Source: Eulemur rufifrons
Taxonomy: Eukaryota; Chordata; Mammalia; Primates; Lemuridae
NCBI RefSeq assembly: GCF_041146395.1
Contig: NC_091008.1
Coordinates: 5,221,501 to 5,285,500 of the forward strand
DNA: 64,000 nt
Reading direction: 5' to 3'
The position numbers and the translations under genes were made by a program. The notes under the pieces were generated by a model. It ran no database searches and had not been told where the DNA came from. It was given only the letters and a program-made list of their open reading frames with translations. Within the stretch, counting starts at the first letter, position 1. Every line of letters starts with the position of its first letter. Shown here piece by piece: positions 24,612-36,799 of this stretch.

Positions 24612-24656
24612 CAGATTCTCCTCTTCGGCCCCTCTTACCTCGTTTCCCTGGAGGGC
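24612..24656 (-). CDS. COL25A1: COL25A1 collagenous exon (5 Gly-X-Y triplets)
   Basis: On the minus strand the sequence reads TTTGTATTTCAG, a 45-nt exon, then GTAAGTG: consensus acceptor and donor. Each end splits a Gly codon (the exon opens with GC and closes with G), the usual collagen phase. The product is GPPGKRGKRGRRGES and the frame stays open throughout. From memory this matches human collagen XXV just after the NC1 stem (Cys-Asn-Cys-Pro-Ala) at the start of the COL1 domain. COL25A1 is a single-pass type II transmembrane collagen that trimerises; its furin-shed ectodomain is the CLAC component of amyloid plaques, and it is needed for motor innervation of muscle. The basic KRGKRGRRG cluster is a plausible polyanion or partner-binding patch (inference). 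COL13A1 and COL23A1 are related but lack this basic cluster as far as I recall. No other exon was found, so neighbouring exons should lie outside the window. Confidence 0.88.
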
Positions 24657-24699
24657 CTGAAATACAAAGGATAATGTTTTCAGTGTCGTTTTAACCATT

Positions 24700-26640
24700 T
24701 TTTTCTGGTTCCAAAATGGCTAGTAAATAATTTCCATATATTTTCTCACTGTTTTAAACTACCAACTTCAAGAAAGGGGCCAGATATTTGTAAAAGTCAG
24801 GATTGTCTTTAGTGTTTCAGGAAAACTCTTAAGCGTCATTTAATTATCAAAGCTGCTCTAGATATCTAATCATCTAGTGTTACTTAAGAACACTAACGAT
24901 TCAGAATTGTTTATGCTGCTCAGATATCATCAATAAAGAGAAGTTTTGCTAAGAAAATTGGCGGTGTTGAGACTTTATGTTTCTTAGCAATATTTCGTTT
25001 CTGAAGGTTTCAGTATATTAATAATTAAAAGTACTAAGTCGAAACAACTGTAATTTCTCTTCATTCATGTTCATCATGATTTCTCTGAAAATATTTAGTT
25101 AGCAGTTAGTTAAATGTATATATTCGTAATGGAAATAATCCTTACAGATATTTCTATTTTATTAAACGTGAATATATTGACTTTCTCTAATTAAGAACCA
25201 CCTGAATAAAATCACATTCCTTTTAATTGGACAGTGTTTAGGTAGTAACTATAGGCCTGATTTTTCTACAGGGACTGGATCATTATTGTCATTGAACAAA
25301 TAGCCTTTAAGACGATCCCATTTTAAAAGCAGAGAAAAACCTTTTTTTTTTTTTGAGTGAGTTGCCAGTAAAGACCACCAAGCTAGTATGTATCCGACTT
25401 AGCACAAGATTGTAGACATTCATGGCTTTCAAGCTATTATTCTCAATTATATAATTTCTGTCCTCATTTCCTTGGGTCGGAATAGCTTCCATTGAATTAT
25501 GGCGCAGGCAAATAGAAGAGAATAACTAGCCCACAATGAAAACTGAAGTCTTACAATATTTGCTAGGAGGAAAAGGCCAAGGAAAATAGTGAACTGTTTG
25601 GTTTTAAAGAATGAGCTGCTAAGCAGGACTGATGACTTCCAAGCTCTAGAAAGTTCAAGGCACAAGCAGCACAGGTCTTAGTATCCAGCTGACTTTCAAC
25701 GTGATCCTGAGCTACCACCTTCCACATGGAAACGCTATCATGAGAAATAAAAAAAGTCAGTGAGGCAGTTAGTTTCCTCCTAAAGCCTTGCACAGAATAA
25801 GTCTGACCATCTGTGTTTTGTAGGAGGTTAAAAAACAACCAATAAAGTCAATTGAAAATATTAAGAGAAGCAGCTTTGCAGCAAGGTCCAAAACTGTCAA
25901 TAGAAAATTCAGATTTCTTTCTATATTCTGGAAAAAAGAGATGTTTTCATTATACCCAAGGTATTTTGGGCCAGATATAGAGCAGAGGGAGGATCATATA
26001 AATAGATAAATAAAGCCAGGGGGACCCTAATAGGTATGAAAAATATACATTTGTACACCAGCTCATACACACATATTGACATATTCTGATATATACAACT
26101 TCCTTAAGATTAGGAATTATAGTTTTTCTACTATAACATCACTTAAAATAAGAACTATTTACCAATTACTACAGATTTACGAAGTCTGTAGTTCACACAG
26201 TAGGACCATTAGTAGAAGCCATTGTTGATGAGATCGTAGATGAGAATTTTCTGATATTGAATATAGAAGTTCGGACGTTGAGCTTATACTTCAAGTAGCA
26301 AGTAAAAATAATTCACATTAAACACATGGAAGGAGAAACTCAGGAATATTCAAGGATAAAGGGAAAATGTCAAAAACTTCCAGAGGGAAAATAACACAGT
26401 GGGAGGTACTTTGACTCACTGTTGTCTCATCCACAACAAAGGTGCCAGAAGGGCCCAGTCCCGATTTTTATGACATGTTTTAGAAGCCTATAATTATTAT
26501 TTCTTGGAAATTACGCTATTTGCCATTTTACCCTTGAAGAATGTTGCTTTTAAACAAGAAAACTTATCAAGTAAAAACAATAGGTTGCACAAATGTTTAA
26601 AAAAAAACTTTTAAAAATATTTAAAAGATAACAGGTTATG
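24700..26640. other. Unassigned intronic sequence
   Basis: Single-copy-looking AT-rich DNA next to the exon acceptor. Short T-run at 25342-25354. No repeat was recognised, and no further Gly-X-Y reading on the minus strand. Confidence 0.45.
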
Positions 26641-26646
26641 AAAAAT

Positions 26647-27850
26647 GACTAAAGCAATGATATCTTTGGAAGAAATCAAGAAACAAAGTAAGAATATTTC
26701 TGAACATGTCTGCAAGCTTAAAGGAATGAATCAAATGCTATGGAAAATCTGCTGTTCTATGGAGAGTTGAAGAAGAACAGAATGCAAGGAAACTGGCAAG
26801 ACATTTGGCAAGACAGATGGCTATTGAATATAGCAGGGTTTTACAAAGAATATCATAATATTTGAGAGAGAAGATGAGGCTAAACCAAGTTATGAGAAGA
26901 TGGGAATCTAAACTCTATCGAATTTACAAAGAAAATACTGGCTTTAAGAAAAGCATGTTGTAATTTTTATAGGAAACAGAAGACCACAGGGAGCATTGCA
27001 GTGAGCTCAGTGAACTAATAAATTATACAAAACTCTCAGACAGACATAGGTAAAGATCTTACCTATAAAGGGAATAAATTGATGTTTGAAGACGTCTACT
27101 GGACAGCTAGCATTATTTGATCTTGCTTCTGAATTTAAGGACAAAATAATAATAATAAATGAAATGGATGGGATGGATTTGACAAAGGACAGCTGGCAGA
27201 TCACCAGAGTGAGAAGATAAAAAATAAGAAAAGACAAATGACAGATGTTTCCCAGACAAAACTGACATTAACAATAGTTGAAAAAGATAGTGAGCATTTC
27301 CATTCCAAACTGAGTAATGAAGTGTCAGCCAGGCATGAGCTGTATGAACAAATACAGAAGCTGGAACATAACTCTTATCCACTGATTTAACCAGATCCTT
27401 GCGACAGAAATTCTCAGTGAAATCTGTCGCCAGAAAGACACGACTCTGCAAGAGAAACTGGTTCAAGAATATGAATGCGAAAAGAAAAAGCAGACACTAT
27501 CAGTGATAGAGGAAGTGAAAACTTAACAAGCAAAGAATTCATTCAATGAAGAATGAACTGCAGAAAACAGAAACTTCAAAACCAGATTGTTCTTCATGAC
27601 TCGAAAATTCATGAGAATTGGTACTGCTCATGCTTCAGAATGAGTTCTTGCTGACTTTGCAAAGAGATGACGCAAACCGTCAGCCTGAGATAGAAATTTG
27701 CCATAATGGTAACGCTTTAAGGATGAGTAACTTAAGCCCAACTGCAGACCAACCCAGTTCATCCCATAACATCATAGCAAGGCCTCTTAAACCAAGCCAG
27801 TTCTTTTGGTCCACAACTAGGGTGTTTGAACACCCTACTCCTCACTAATG
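26647..27850 (+). pseudogene. Degraded coiled-coil-like coding sequence (candidate retrocopy)
   Basis: Protein-like stretches in all three plus-strand frames follow one another with stops and shifts between them. Examples are MTKAMISLEEIKKQSKNISE at 26647, EEEQNARKLARHLARQMAIE at about 26771, and KLTLTIVEKDSEHFHSKLSN near 27260. Further on come EILSEICRQKDTTLQEKLVQ near 27412, and near 27673 a Ser-rich tail with SSSHNIIARPLKPSQF. Glu/Lys/Leu-rich composition with heptad-like spacing suggests a coiled-coil protein whose intronless copy has decayed. I do not recognise the parent gene, and no poly(A) or target-site duplication was found. It could instead be an old repeat with coincidental frames. 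Confidence 0.4.
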
Positions 27851-27949
27851 ATGTACCCAGCTGTGATAAGGCTCTTCTCTAAGGTTAGATAGGTGCTTAG
27901 AAGTAAACATACGCCTATCTATGGGCCTTCACATGGTCTTGAGGATGGG

Positions 27950-28110
27950 TGGTTATTGGAGGTAGCTGGATACTCTTACCTGATTCATCAGAGGAATTAC
28001 CAAAACCTGTCAATTCTGCTCCTATTACTTGGATCTGTTTACTTTTCTCTACTCCTATTAGTATTTCAAGGCTGAGCTCAAATGTAACCTTTCTAGGGAT
28101 TTTTCACAGG
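27950..28110 (+). mobile_element. L2 LINE 3' fragment
   Basis: L2 3' wording: TTAGTATTTCAAGGCTGAGC then TCAAATGTAACCTTTCTAGG. Confidence 0.45.
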
Positions 28111-28674
28111 TATTTTATTTATATTTTGAAATATTTTTACCTCTTATAAACATTTACAATTAAACACAATAAGCATTTAGAGAAAAGTTTCAGAATTCAT
28201 AATTGGGTGGATATTCTGGTTTGGTTTTGAACTCTTGCTTTCTATTTCAATACACATTTCTGGCTATGTCTGCATTTTGGAGAGCAGGTATCATGTGGAT
28301 AGAAAGCAAAGGGCAGGCTCATGCCCTGGGTGATTGTGCTTTGGTGTGTTGCCATGAAAACATAAGAATAGGGAGAAATGTAGCCATCTCATTACCAGAA
28401 TGACTTAATGGTCACTAATGACACAGATCATTAGAGAATTAATTCCTGATTGATGAAGGAGACAATGAGTGTATATAAAGACACATACTAAGTGCTCAAT
28501 AAATGTTGGCTCCCTCTTTTGCTTTATTTATATTTTCTTTTTAGTCAACAGTGATCACAATATATTTGAGTATTCTATAAGAGAGGCTGAAAATGTATGT
28601 GAACAAGATTATGAGAGATTAATATTACCTTTTAATTATAATATTCAAAGAGGCAATTTAATATAATGAAGAGA

Positions 28675-28860
28675 ACATGGAACAGAGAGTTAAAAGACCT
28701 GTAGATTTTTTTCCTAATGTGTGAATTGAGCTGTTAATTTAACCTCTTTGACTTTAATCTGCTAAAATATCTGGTAATTAATACTAATTCCACCACATTT
28801 ATCTGATTATTGTGAGGATGAAAACTGTAAAGTGCTATTACATATACTAAATGACTGTTT
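28675..28860 (-). mobile_element. MIR SINE relic (minus)
   Basis: GAGCTGTTAATTTAACCTCT, TTGACTTTAATCTGCTAAAA, then TGTGAGGATGAAAACTGTAA: the inverted MIR core and the stretch after it. Confidence 0.5.
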
Positions 28861-29750
28861 CCTTCAACTGTCATTAATTCGTTGAAGCTTATAAACTATT
28901 TCCATGCTATATTGCTGCCATATTCATCAATAAAAATAGTGAGATTTCTAAACAATTTGATGCACCCTAATGAAAAGCTGAAACTCAGACATTTCACCTC
29001 CAGAGGCATAGGGATCTTTTAAGTACATTAGGGAAAATATCATAAAATACTTCAAATGACAGTAAGTATTCCAAAAAACAAATATTCAGAATTCTGGAGG
29101 CAGAAAAAGGGAGATATTAAGGCAAAGGAAAGAGCTGGAAATTGAACCTGTGGTCAGGGAGGGAAAGAGTAAGAAGTAGCTTGCAGATGAAGCTCTCCTG
29201 GCAGATGCATGCTGGGCTGGGGGTGCTGGAAGAGAAATGTGTGCAGCCCAGGCTGCTCCTCCATACCCAATGATCCCAGGAATAGGTCCCCAACAGCTGC
29301 AGCTGGCTCTTGGGAAGGAGAAACCTGTCTGAGCACAGAGGAGACAGATCATCCTTTCTGAACCAACCTCCCCGCCCCCGCCCATCCTCCAGCTACGTCC
29401 AAATACTAAACCAGGTTTACCTTCAGATCCTCTGGATTAACCTTGCAAGTAGGCACAGATTAATTTCAGAGCCTTGCCCAAAGTCCTCCCACCTGTTTGC
29501 TTGCTTAATGCCTGAAATTCCTTCAAGATGGACCAAAGCCTTTCATTCCACAATTAGAAGTAAAGGGCTTAACCAGCAAATATCGAGTTGAATATTAACT
29601 AAAATGTATTCTCTCCATACTCATAAAATGTCTGTACATACCCAGGAGGTCCTTCCTACAAGCCAAAGGGTTTATACCTGGATGATGGGAGCAGTTCCAG
29701 TTGGCCATACTGGATTGCAACCATTTGAAGTAAAAGTTCCTTAGCTAAAA
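28861..29750. other. Unassigned intronic sequence
   Basis: GC-richer part at 29080-29400 with long open frames on both strands but no family resemblance. Confidence 0.4.
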
Positions 29751-29754
29751 CAAG

Positions 29755-29900
29755 CTTATAAATGATTCACACTGTTGCAAATATAAAGTTGAGACCAAGA
29801 GAGATAAAACAACCTGCCCAAAGTCCCACACAGCAGATGGCAGCTTCCTGATTCCAACCTCAGTGCCCTTTGATGCACCATGCTACCTCTCATTCTTGAA
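29755..29900 (+). mobile_element. MIR SINE relic
   Basis: ACAACCTGCCCAAAGTCCCA then GCTTCCTGATTCCAACCTCA and CATGCTACCTCTC are the MIR right half. Confidence 0.55.
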
Positions 29901-30009
29901 TTCGCATTCCATAGCTGAGGGGCTGGATACAACCAGTGCAAACTTTCCAAAATGCTCCACTTCATCAATGACCTGCCTTGTTTTTTATAATATGGCTACT
30001 TAGGCAGAT

Positions 30010-30115
30010 GTATTATTAATTCTTTGACAGTCTCCCACCAGACTGGAAGCTCTTGAGGGTAGGAGTCTCTTGTTCATCCTTGTATCTGTAGCAATAGGCA
30101 CCAGGCTAATCAATT
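30010..30115 (+). mobile_element. L2 LINE 3' end fragment
   Basis: CACCAGACTGGAAGCTCTTG, AGGGTAGGAGTCTCTTGTTC, then GTATCTGTAGCAATAGGCAC: the standard L2 3' UTR order. Confidence 0.55.
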
Positions 30116-30189
30116 GCTAAAACTTTAAAGGAATACCGCCTGTGGGCTGCTTGCATTATTTCATAACACATTAGTTTTTTGAAAAATAA

Positions 30190-30351
30190 TTTAAAAAATT
30201 TTTTTTAATTTTTATTTATTTATTTTATTATTATTTCAGCATATTGTGGGGGTACAAAAGTTTAGGTTACATATATTACCCTTGCCCTCCCACCCCCCTG
30301 AGTCAGAGCTTCAAATGTGTCCATCACCTAGACAGTGCGCATCACACTCAT
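30190..30351 (-). mobile_element. Strepsirrhine L1 3' end (minus), with TSD
   Basis: An A/T-rich tail on the left is followed by CAGCATATTGTGGGGGTACA, GGTTACATATATTACCCTTG and CTGAGTCAGAGCTTCAAATG. It ends CAGTGCGCATCACACTCAT. TGAAAAATAA flanks it at 30180-30189 and 30352-30361, a 10-bp target-site duplication. Confidence 0.82.
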
Positions 30352-30499
30352 TGAAAAATAACTTTTTTATTCAGGAGATTTATTTCCCAAGATTTTTTCA
30401 ATCGGCATGTACTCCACTATATATAACATAGATTTGTTTGTTTTAAATATCTTTTATGTGTGTGTTTTTGTTTCAAATTTCCACAAGTTTTTTTGGTTT

Positions 30500-30634
30500 T
30501 TGTTTTTATTTTTGTAGAGATGGGGGGTCTCGATATGTTGCCCAGGCTGGTCTCGAACTCCTGGGCTCAAGCTATCCTCCTGCCTCAGCCTCCCAAACTG
30601 CTGGGATTACCGGCATGAGCCGCCATGCCTGCCC
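30500..30634 (-). mobile_element. Free left Alu monomer (FLAM-like, minus)
   Basis: TTTTTGTAGAGATGGGGGGT, TGTTGCCCAGGCTGGTCTCG, CAAGCTATCCTCCTGCCTCA, CTGGGATTACCGGCATGAGC. Only one left-arm monomer is present, with a T-rich tail on the left. It lacks the strepsirrhine GAGCAAGAGCG block, fitting an early monomeric Alu ancestor. Confidence 0.75.
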
Positions 30635-30639
30635 ATCCC

Positions 30640-32635
30640 CAGGTTTTAATCTCCATGGATTGAAAGTTAATCGTAATAAATAACAGGTATGTGCAGAAAT
30701 TGTGGTCACTGAATGAAGATAAAAAACAATGTAGCCCACAGAAGGTATAAGAACAGAAAAGAACTCCCTTCAGTGGCTAACAAATGTGGGTACATTAACA
30801 GTGTACACACTAGCCACCTAAAGCCAAGTGGGAGGATTTGTACACATGTACTGGTTTAAATGTAAAGTGCAACACTTGCTAGGAGGTAGTCACCAAAACA
30901 GTTTAAAAGTCACCGATTTAGAAGAAAATAGGCTAGTTATTCCAGAATACTTCTCATTAGGAGAGTTCCCAAGCAGCAAGGCATGCCCTTCTGCCAGAGA
31001 TGTTTTTACTTTTTCATGAAATACATTGAGAACAGGACTCTTGTTTTATCTATTTCTATGTTTTTCTAATTTTAAGTAAAGTGAAAATCTTTAAATTGCT
31101 ATTAAAATGTTTTTAAAAATACAAGTGAATTACATTAGAATTGTGGTGAATCTAATTCTCAACATTGTGTGATCGTTAGAATTATTTTTAAATTGGTTGA
31201 GTTTCTCTTCCTGCAGAGAAAGGACAATGGACCAAAATTGCTTTCTAAAGCTTCTTCCGAGTCATCTCAATGTACATTTAGTTTTAATTGGCTCAAGGTT
31301 TAAGTGAAGCATTTCAAGTTTATGCAAGAATTAGTTGATATTTATACATTTTATAACTAGGAAAAAATGACCATGTTGATGAGACAATTGGAGACTCTCA
31401 CAAGATTACACTGGAAAACTACTGAACTTAATAAAAGAAAGGGATTTCCAAACCAAGTGCAATGAAACACTTTCTGGCCTTTATGCAGATGCTTTGTTTC
31501 CAGAAATGGAATTCCAGCAAATGCGGGGTTGTCTTTATTGCTGTTCTTAATATTTAGATAATAAATATAGTAGAATATTCAATAGAAACTGTTCAGGACT
31601 ACAAATAGCCTGATGTTGCAGCTCATTGACTTTAATGAGGTCTGATGTGGCACAGTTGTTATTTCTATCATTCTTTTCCCACACATAAAGTGTTTCATTA
31701 TTATGGCACTAGAATGTTTTACCCCACGATCCTACAGGGGATTTATCATGACAGCTTTTTTTATTTGTACTTGTGGAGAAGGGGGCTGTAAGATGTCAGA
31801 GAGTAGGGATTGGGAAATAGGAAAGATGTGTTTCTTTGTGAGATTATATGCTATACGATCAGTGGTTATTATCTCTACAATGTAATATATTAACATGAAA
31901 AAAAGTTAGTTCCCAAGCTTGCAGAAAAACGTTTTAAATGAGTTTTCCTGATTACATGTTTCTAATGGAATCTAGAGTGGTAGATCTTGTAAAGATAAAG
32001 AAAATTTTTAAAGTAACAACAACAACAAAATAACAAGTTCAACAGTTGAATGTAGTTTTTCACATACTCAACAAATAAAATAATGTTAATTTTCAATTTA
32101 TCAGAGATTGAAACAATCTTCCTCATGGAAAATGAATAAACAAAAAGTGGGTTACTAGAAACTAGGATTTGTTTTCATTAATGGCTTTGGAACGTCCCAA
32201 GCTTTTGCCAAACTGCTGGTGGAGGAATTAACACAGCAGCACCACCTACACCACTACACATATGTAAATGGCCCACTTTTTTTTTTGAAGCTGGTGCTAA
32301 ATTAATTACGTAGCATGCCTATTGCCAAAATTAGCACCCAGGAGTAAAAATAATCATAACAGAACTGGCTTGACATTGAAAACTAGTGATGGAAAAGGAG
32401 TAAACACAAAGGCAAGATGAAGCAATCAGAGGAAGAGTAGAAGGAGTTCAGAGGGAAAGGACAACATGGAAGTCTGGATCCAGTGAGACAAGCGTCAGGG
32501 CACGAGTATACTAAAGCAATCTGTGCAGGAGTGATAAATAAGACTGCTGTCCATGGAAGAAGGAAAATGTGATGAGCCCACAGTATCAGGGGGCTCAGGG
32601 GGTGCACAAAATACTAGGATATAATAAAAGGGACA
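30640..32635. other. Unassigned intronic sequence
   Basis: AT-rich. Bases 32160-32350 contain GCTAAATTAATTACGTAGCA and related homeobox-like words and may be a conserved element. No repeat or gene was recognised. Confidence 0.4.
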
Positions 32636-32639
32636 ATGA

Positions 32640-32870
32640 TGATTAATACCTATATTGCCATCGCACACCTTGTACTGGGCTAGGCATTGTACAGGCATCA
32701 TCTTATTTAGTTACACGACTTGTGTGATCTCAATATGATTTTGGAAAGTGATGATATAGAGAGGTTAAATGACTTGCTCAAGGGCACACAGCTAGCAAGA
32801 GATGGGTTGGGGGATTTATATCCAGACAGCCTGACTCTTGGATTATGAATGCTAAAACTAAACACTGGGT
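32640..32870 (+). mobile_element. MIR SINE
   Basis: TACTGGGCTAGGCATTGTAC, GAGGTTAAATGACTTGCTCA, AGGGCACACAGCTAGCAAGA, then GACAGCCTGACTCTTGGATT: near-complete MIR order. Confidence 0.8.
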
Positions 32871-33679
32871 CACTTATTAAGCACACTATATATAGATCAC
32901 TGTATTTTCTGATACATGTATACATAACTGCTACTAAGGAAAATAGGAGCTTTAAGTCAACTTAGAAAAAATAGGTTCGTGAGTATTTCTGAAGGCTTTT
33001 GTTTAAAATTCTAGTTTCTAGGCTTATTTTTAGCTTCTCATTTGAAATAAAAAATAATCATGAGAACTCACTGGCCAAAAGTTAATAAACTTTTATTTTA
33101 TAAAGCTAAAAAGGAACTATTGTTTCTTCATACACTGAAAACACTCCTGGTTAGCCTAAGGGGATGTGATTAACACATATTTCTGTGTAAGCTCCATTAA
33201 TACACTCTCATACCATGCCCACCAGCTTTTATCCAGTGTGTTATATACAAGTATTTAAAGTGAGACAAACAAGAAAAATACTGATCTTTTAGAAATGAGG
33301 GAAGTTGTCGGTATTATTCACTATTGTATAGTAAATCATAGTAGCTACTTCATTTTTGTGACGATGTTACCAATTGATCCATTTAGAAACATGTCTGACA
33401 CAGAGTAAACATTCTTTGAATGTTACCAATTATAAGTATTTTTCACATATCTGAATTTCTCATTTGTCTACTACATCCTTTGCAAATGGTAACTTCCACA
33501 TATTGGGTTTTCGGTGTCAACTCAGTATTCTAAGAAAGAAACCCAATACCTTCCCGTCAAAATAGTTTCATGGCTTGTAGGATTTGGGCTGTGACCACAC
33601 AATTGTTCATTCACACAAGCTAGAAATATCACAGTAATTTTTTAGTCCTTTCCTCTCATTCCTCAGAAATTTAGTGTTT

Positions 33680-34110
33680 TTTCAGTTTTTTCTTTGAAAT
33701 AACTCTTGCATATCTCTTTCTTTTCATTTCCATTGCTAATGCTATAGTTTGGGCCCTTGCTCTTCAGCTCTGAATTCATACTGGTCTCTCAAAGCCATCT
33801 GCACATGACTACTATGGTAATCGTTTTAACCTATTTTCATCATGCAATTCCCTTGATCAATAAGCTTTCACACTAATTATGGGAGGAATTACTCACTTAT
33901 GGGCCCAACACATAAGGTTTTCTCTAATCTAACTAATCCACCCCAAAATCTCCATATTGTGTTAAAGAGTCTCTTTTGCCTAATCCCTGGTCATTCATCA
34001 TTCTTGTCCCCTCCTTTCTTAAATTTAATTTCAAGAAGACATAATACAAGAGTGACAATCCTTTCTCCTTAGCCATATATTTGGCCCATTTTTCTCCTCT
34101 AGTCTTTTTT
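33680..34110 (+). mobile_element. L2 LINE-like relic
   Basis: AATAACTCTTGCATATCTCT, TTTCCATTGCTAATGCTATA and GGCCCTTGCTCTTCAGCTCT follow L2 ORF2 order, and CATGCAATTCCCTTGATCAA may be its later part. Very diverged. Confidence 0.35.
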
Positions 34111-36125
34111 CCACAAACCCATGGATTGATTCTTGTTGTGATATAAATTCTGCCCTGCAGTATCTTGCAATACCACTACCAGTTTAATACAGTTTAATTT
34201 TAATAGAGTTGTTAAGTAAAAGTCCACAATTTTTTTTTACCTTTATTCTCAGTTTCCTAAATAGGAATAGGAATGACATTTCATACTTCAAACTATATGT
34301 TTAGGAAGGAGCTGCTATATGCCTATTTAAGGAATGGTTTTGCCCAATGCTATGATGTATTTGGAAATGTCATACATATGAAAAGTGCTCTATAAAATGT
34401 CAAATTATCTTGTTAAACTAACTGAGAAAAAACGCAGCGCAGGTTAGGGTAATGGTTGGCCTCCCATAGACAATGCTAACGTAGGTGATCTTCACCAGAA
34501 AAATCAAGTCCCATTTGGCCATTAAAAATGATACTTGAAATCTCCTAACCTCCCCCATGGAGTTTCATTGCCTTCTTCAAAATAAACACAGTTATTTCCT
34601 CACAGTTAAATCTCAGATTCATCCTGACAGGAAAATTCCCTAGAATACAAAAACATTATGAGTAGATTTCTATGAATAAAATGTTTCCCCATATGATTTC
34701 GTAATAATTCTAGCACTTTACTGCTGCTATATCCATCACACAGCAAGCAAACATTTTCCAGTGAAACTGCAGAAGGGCCAATCCGAGACATACAATTTTA
34801 ACTTTAGAAGTTGAATTTCTTTTCTATGTTGTGTAGGAACTAACACAGATGTTTTTTTAAAATATGAAAAGCCTTTTATTTTGGAAGACACACATTCTTA
34901 TGCCCTTAAATAACACAGAAACAAACAGCAAAATTTTGTTGGCTCTCCATCTGTCATCTTTTGTACTAACAGAGATGGGAACCTCAAAGCATGCCAAGGT
35001 TTGGATGTGTGTCAGAGGCCTAACTACAAGTGCCAATCAACCTTAAAGGACTTATGAAAGACCCCTGATAAAGAAGACCAGAAGCTCTGGAACTAACTAT
35101 TAGGGGTGAAAGGTCAAGGGTTACAACTCTAGGTTACGAGGAAGAAGGTAGTTTCAAAGTAGAATTGGAATTCTTTTATTTTGATGCTTGACTATCACAG
35201 GAGTTTTTCATAAAATAGGACTGTTTTAAATATGGCATTTTATTATGGTATCGTGTAACATTAGAGGGAAAACCTTCAAGGAAAAAATTAACTGTACTAA
35301 ATATAAAAAGAACTGTGATGCTTAGAAATGGAATTGATACTATGAAATCTACTTTATGCTCCTGACTAAAATGACCTGTTTTTAACGTGCCAATAGCTGG
35401 CTCATTAGGTGTCTTTCAAGACACAAAAGAAAGTGTCTTGAATAAGACAACTGTACAATACGATTAAAATAAATTTCTTATACAAAGACCTTTGTGTAAA
35501 ATATGTTTAATAGAATAAATTTTCATTAATAGTGATTCTCTATATCTATATTTGAGTGGGAACAAAAATGAGAAAATTAAGATCTTAATCCATTTTGACA
35601 TGACCTATATTCCATGCATATGCATATTTGTGAATATGTATGACCTCATCAGGTTTAATCATTCCCCATATTCAGCCTCTTCATCACACAATCATTGTTA
35701 AACAATCCTTAAATTCTACTGGTAAGCTTTGAAGTTAGTTAATATTCAGCATGAAAAAGGATTACTATAAATAAAATAAATCCCCTGGACACCTGACTAA
35801 ATTTGATAATTCCCTGAATATTTTATACTGAGATAAAAGTGGGCATAACTAAAATAGTTCTTGACTATTATCATATTTTAAGTCAAAGAACAGCCATGAA
35901 TGCCTTATGCTATCGACCCGGCACATGTATGTGTATGTTTGGTTTCTTCCTCAAAAGACCTCACGAATTTGTGTGAGATGCAAGGTCTAAAACAAAAGCA
36001 AAACAAAAACAATTAAAGAACAATGTTAGCCGGTATATAATACATTGCTTATGCCACAGTTGGTCATAGAAGAGAGTTGAGAAAAGCTTGGCAGAGACAT
36101 GAAACTTTAATTTGACTTAAAAGAG
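34111..36125. other. Unassigned intronic sequence
   Basis: AT-rich single-copy-looking DNA. A nested hairpin occurs at 35409-35440. Confidence 0.45.
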
Positions 36126-36129
36126 TAGA

Positions 36130-36285
36130 TTAAAAAGAGGATTTGAAATGTTTCTAACACAAAGAAATAATAAATGCCTGAGAGAATGGATACTCCCAAT
36201 TACCCTGATTGTATGCCTATATCAAAGCATCATATGTACCCTTATAAATATATACAACTATTATGTACCCATAATAATTGAGAAT
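36130..36285 (+). mobile_element. L1MA-type 3' end fragment
   Basis: CCAATTACCCTGATTGTATG, TATCAAAGCATCATATGTAC, CCTTATAAATATATACAACT, ATTATGTACCCATAATAATT: the common primate L1MA/L1PB 3' terminus. Confidence 0.55.
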
Positions 36286-36394
36286 AAGGTAGAATATAAA
36301 ATAAGGCATAAACAAACACGGCTAATTATGTGCTCTGCAGCTCACCATGAGACTACCATCACTGGGATATGAATTTCTGTTTGAAATAAGGTTG

Positions 36395-36790
36395 GATAAG
36401 TATAATTGGTCCAGGTTATTGAAGGCCTCAAATGGCAGGAGAAGAAGTTAAGAAATTCTCCAATAGGTAATAAAAAGCAAATTAGATAGAGTAGTAAGAT
36501 AATGACATGAAGAAAGTGGTTTGTGAGGACTAACCTGGCAAGAGTTAGGGAAGTCAATTATGAGCCTCTTACAAAAGTTAAGACATGAGGTAATAAAGGA
36601 CCTAGTGACAAATGGGGACAGAAAAAAGATACTGAAAGTAATATTTGATGAGAAGAATCAAACTTGGAGGTTTAATTGAAAATGGCGGTGAATAGAAGTT
36701 GAAAGTCAAAGATGTTCTTTAAAGATTTGAGTCTTACAGATAAAAAAAGTTGGTACTACTTATATATGTTGGGTAGATTAAACAAAATGT
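36395..36790 (+). mobile_element. Ancient mammalian repeat relic
   Basis: GAAGGCCTCAAATGGCAGGA, CTAACCTGGCAAGAGTTAGG and AATGGCGGTGAATAGAAGT follow the order of a familiar old interspersed repeat ('ggccttgaatgccaggctaaggagt...'). I cannot name the family with certainty. Confidence 0.35.
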
Positions 36791-36799
36791 GCCTCTATC

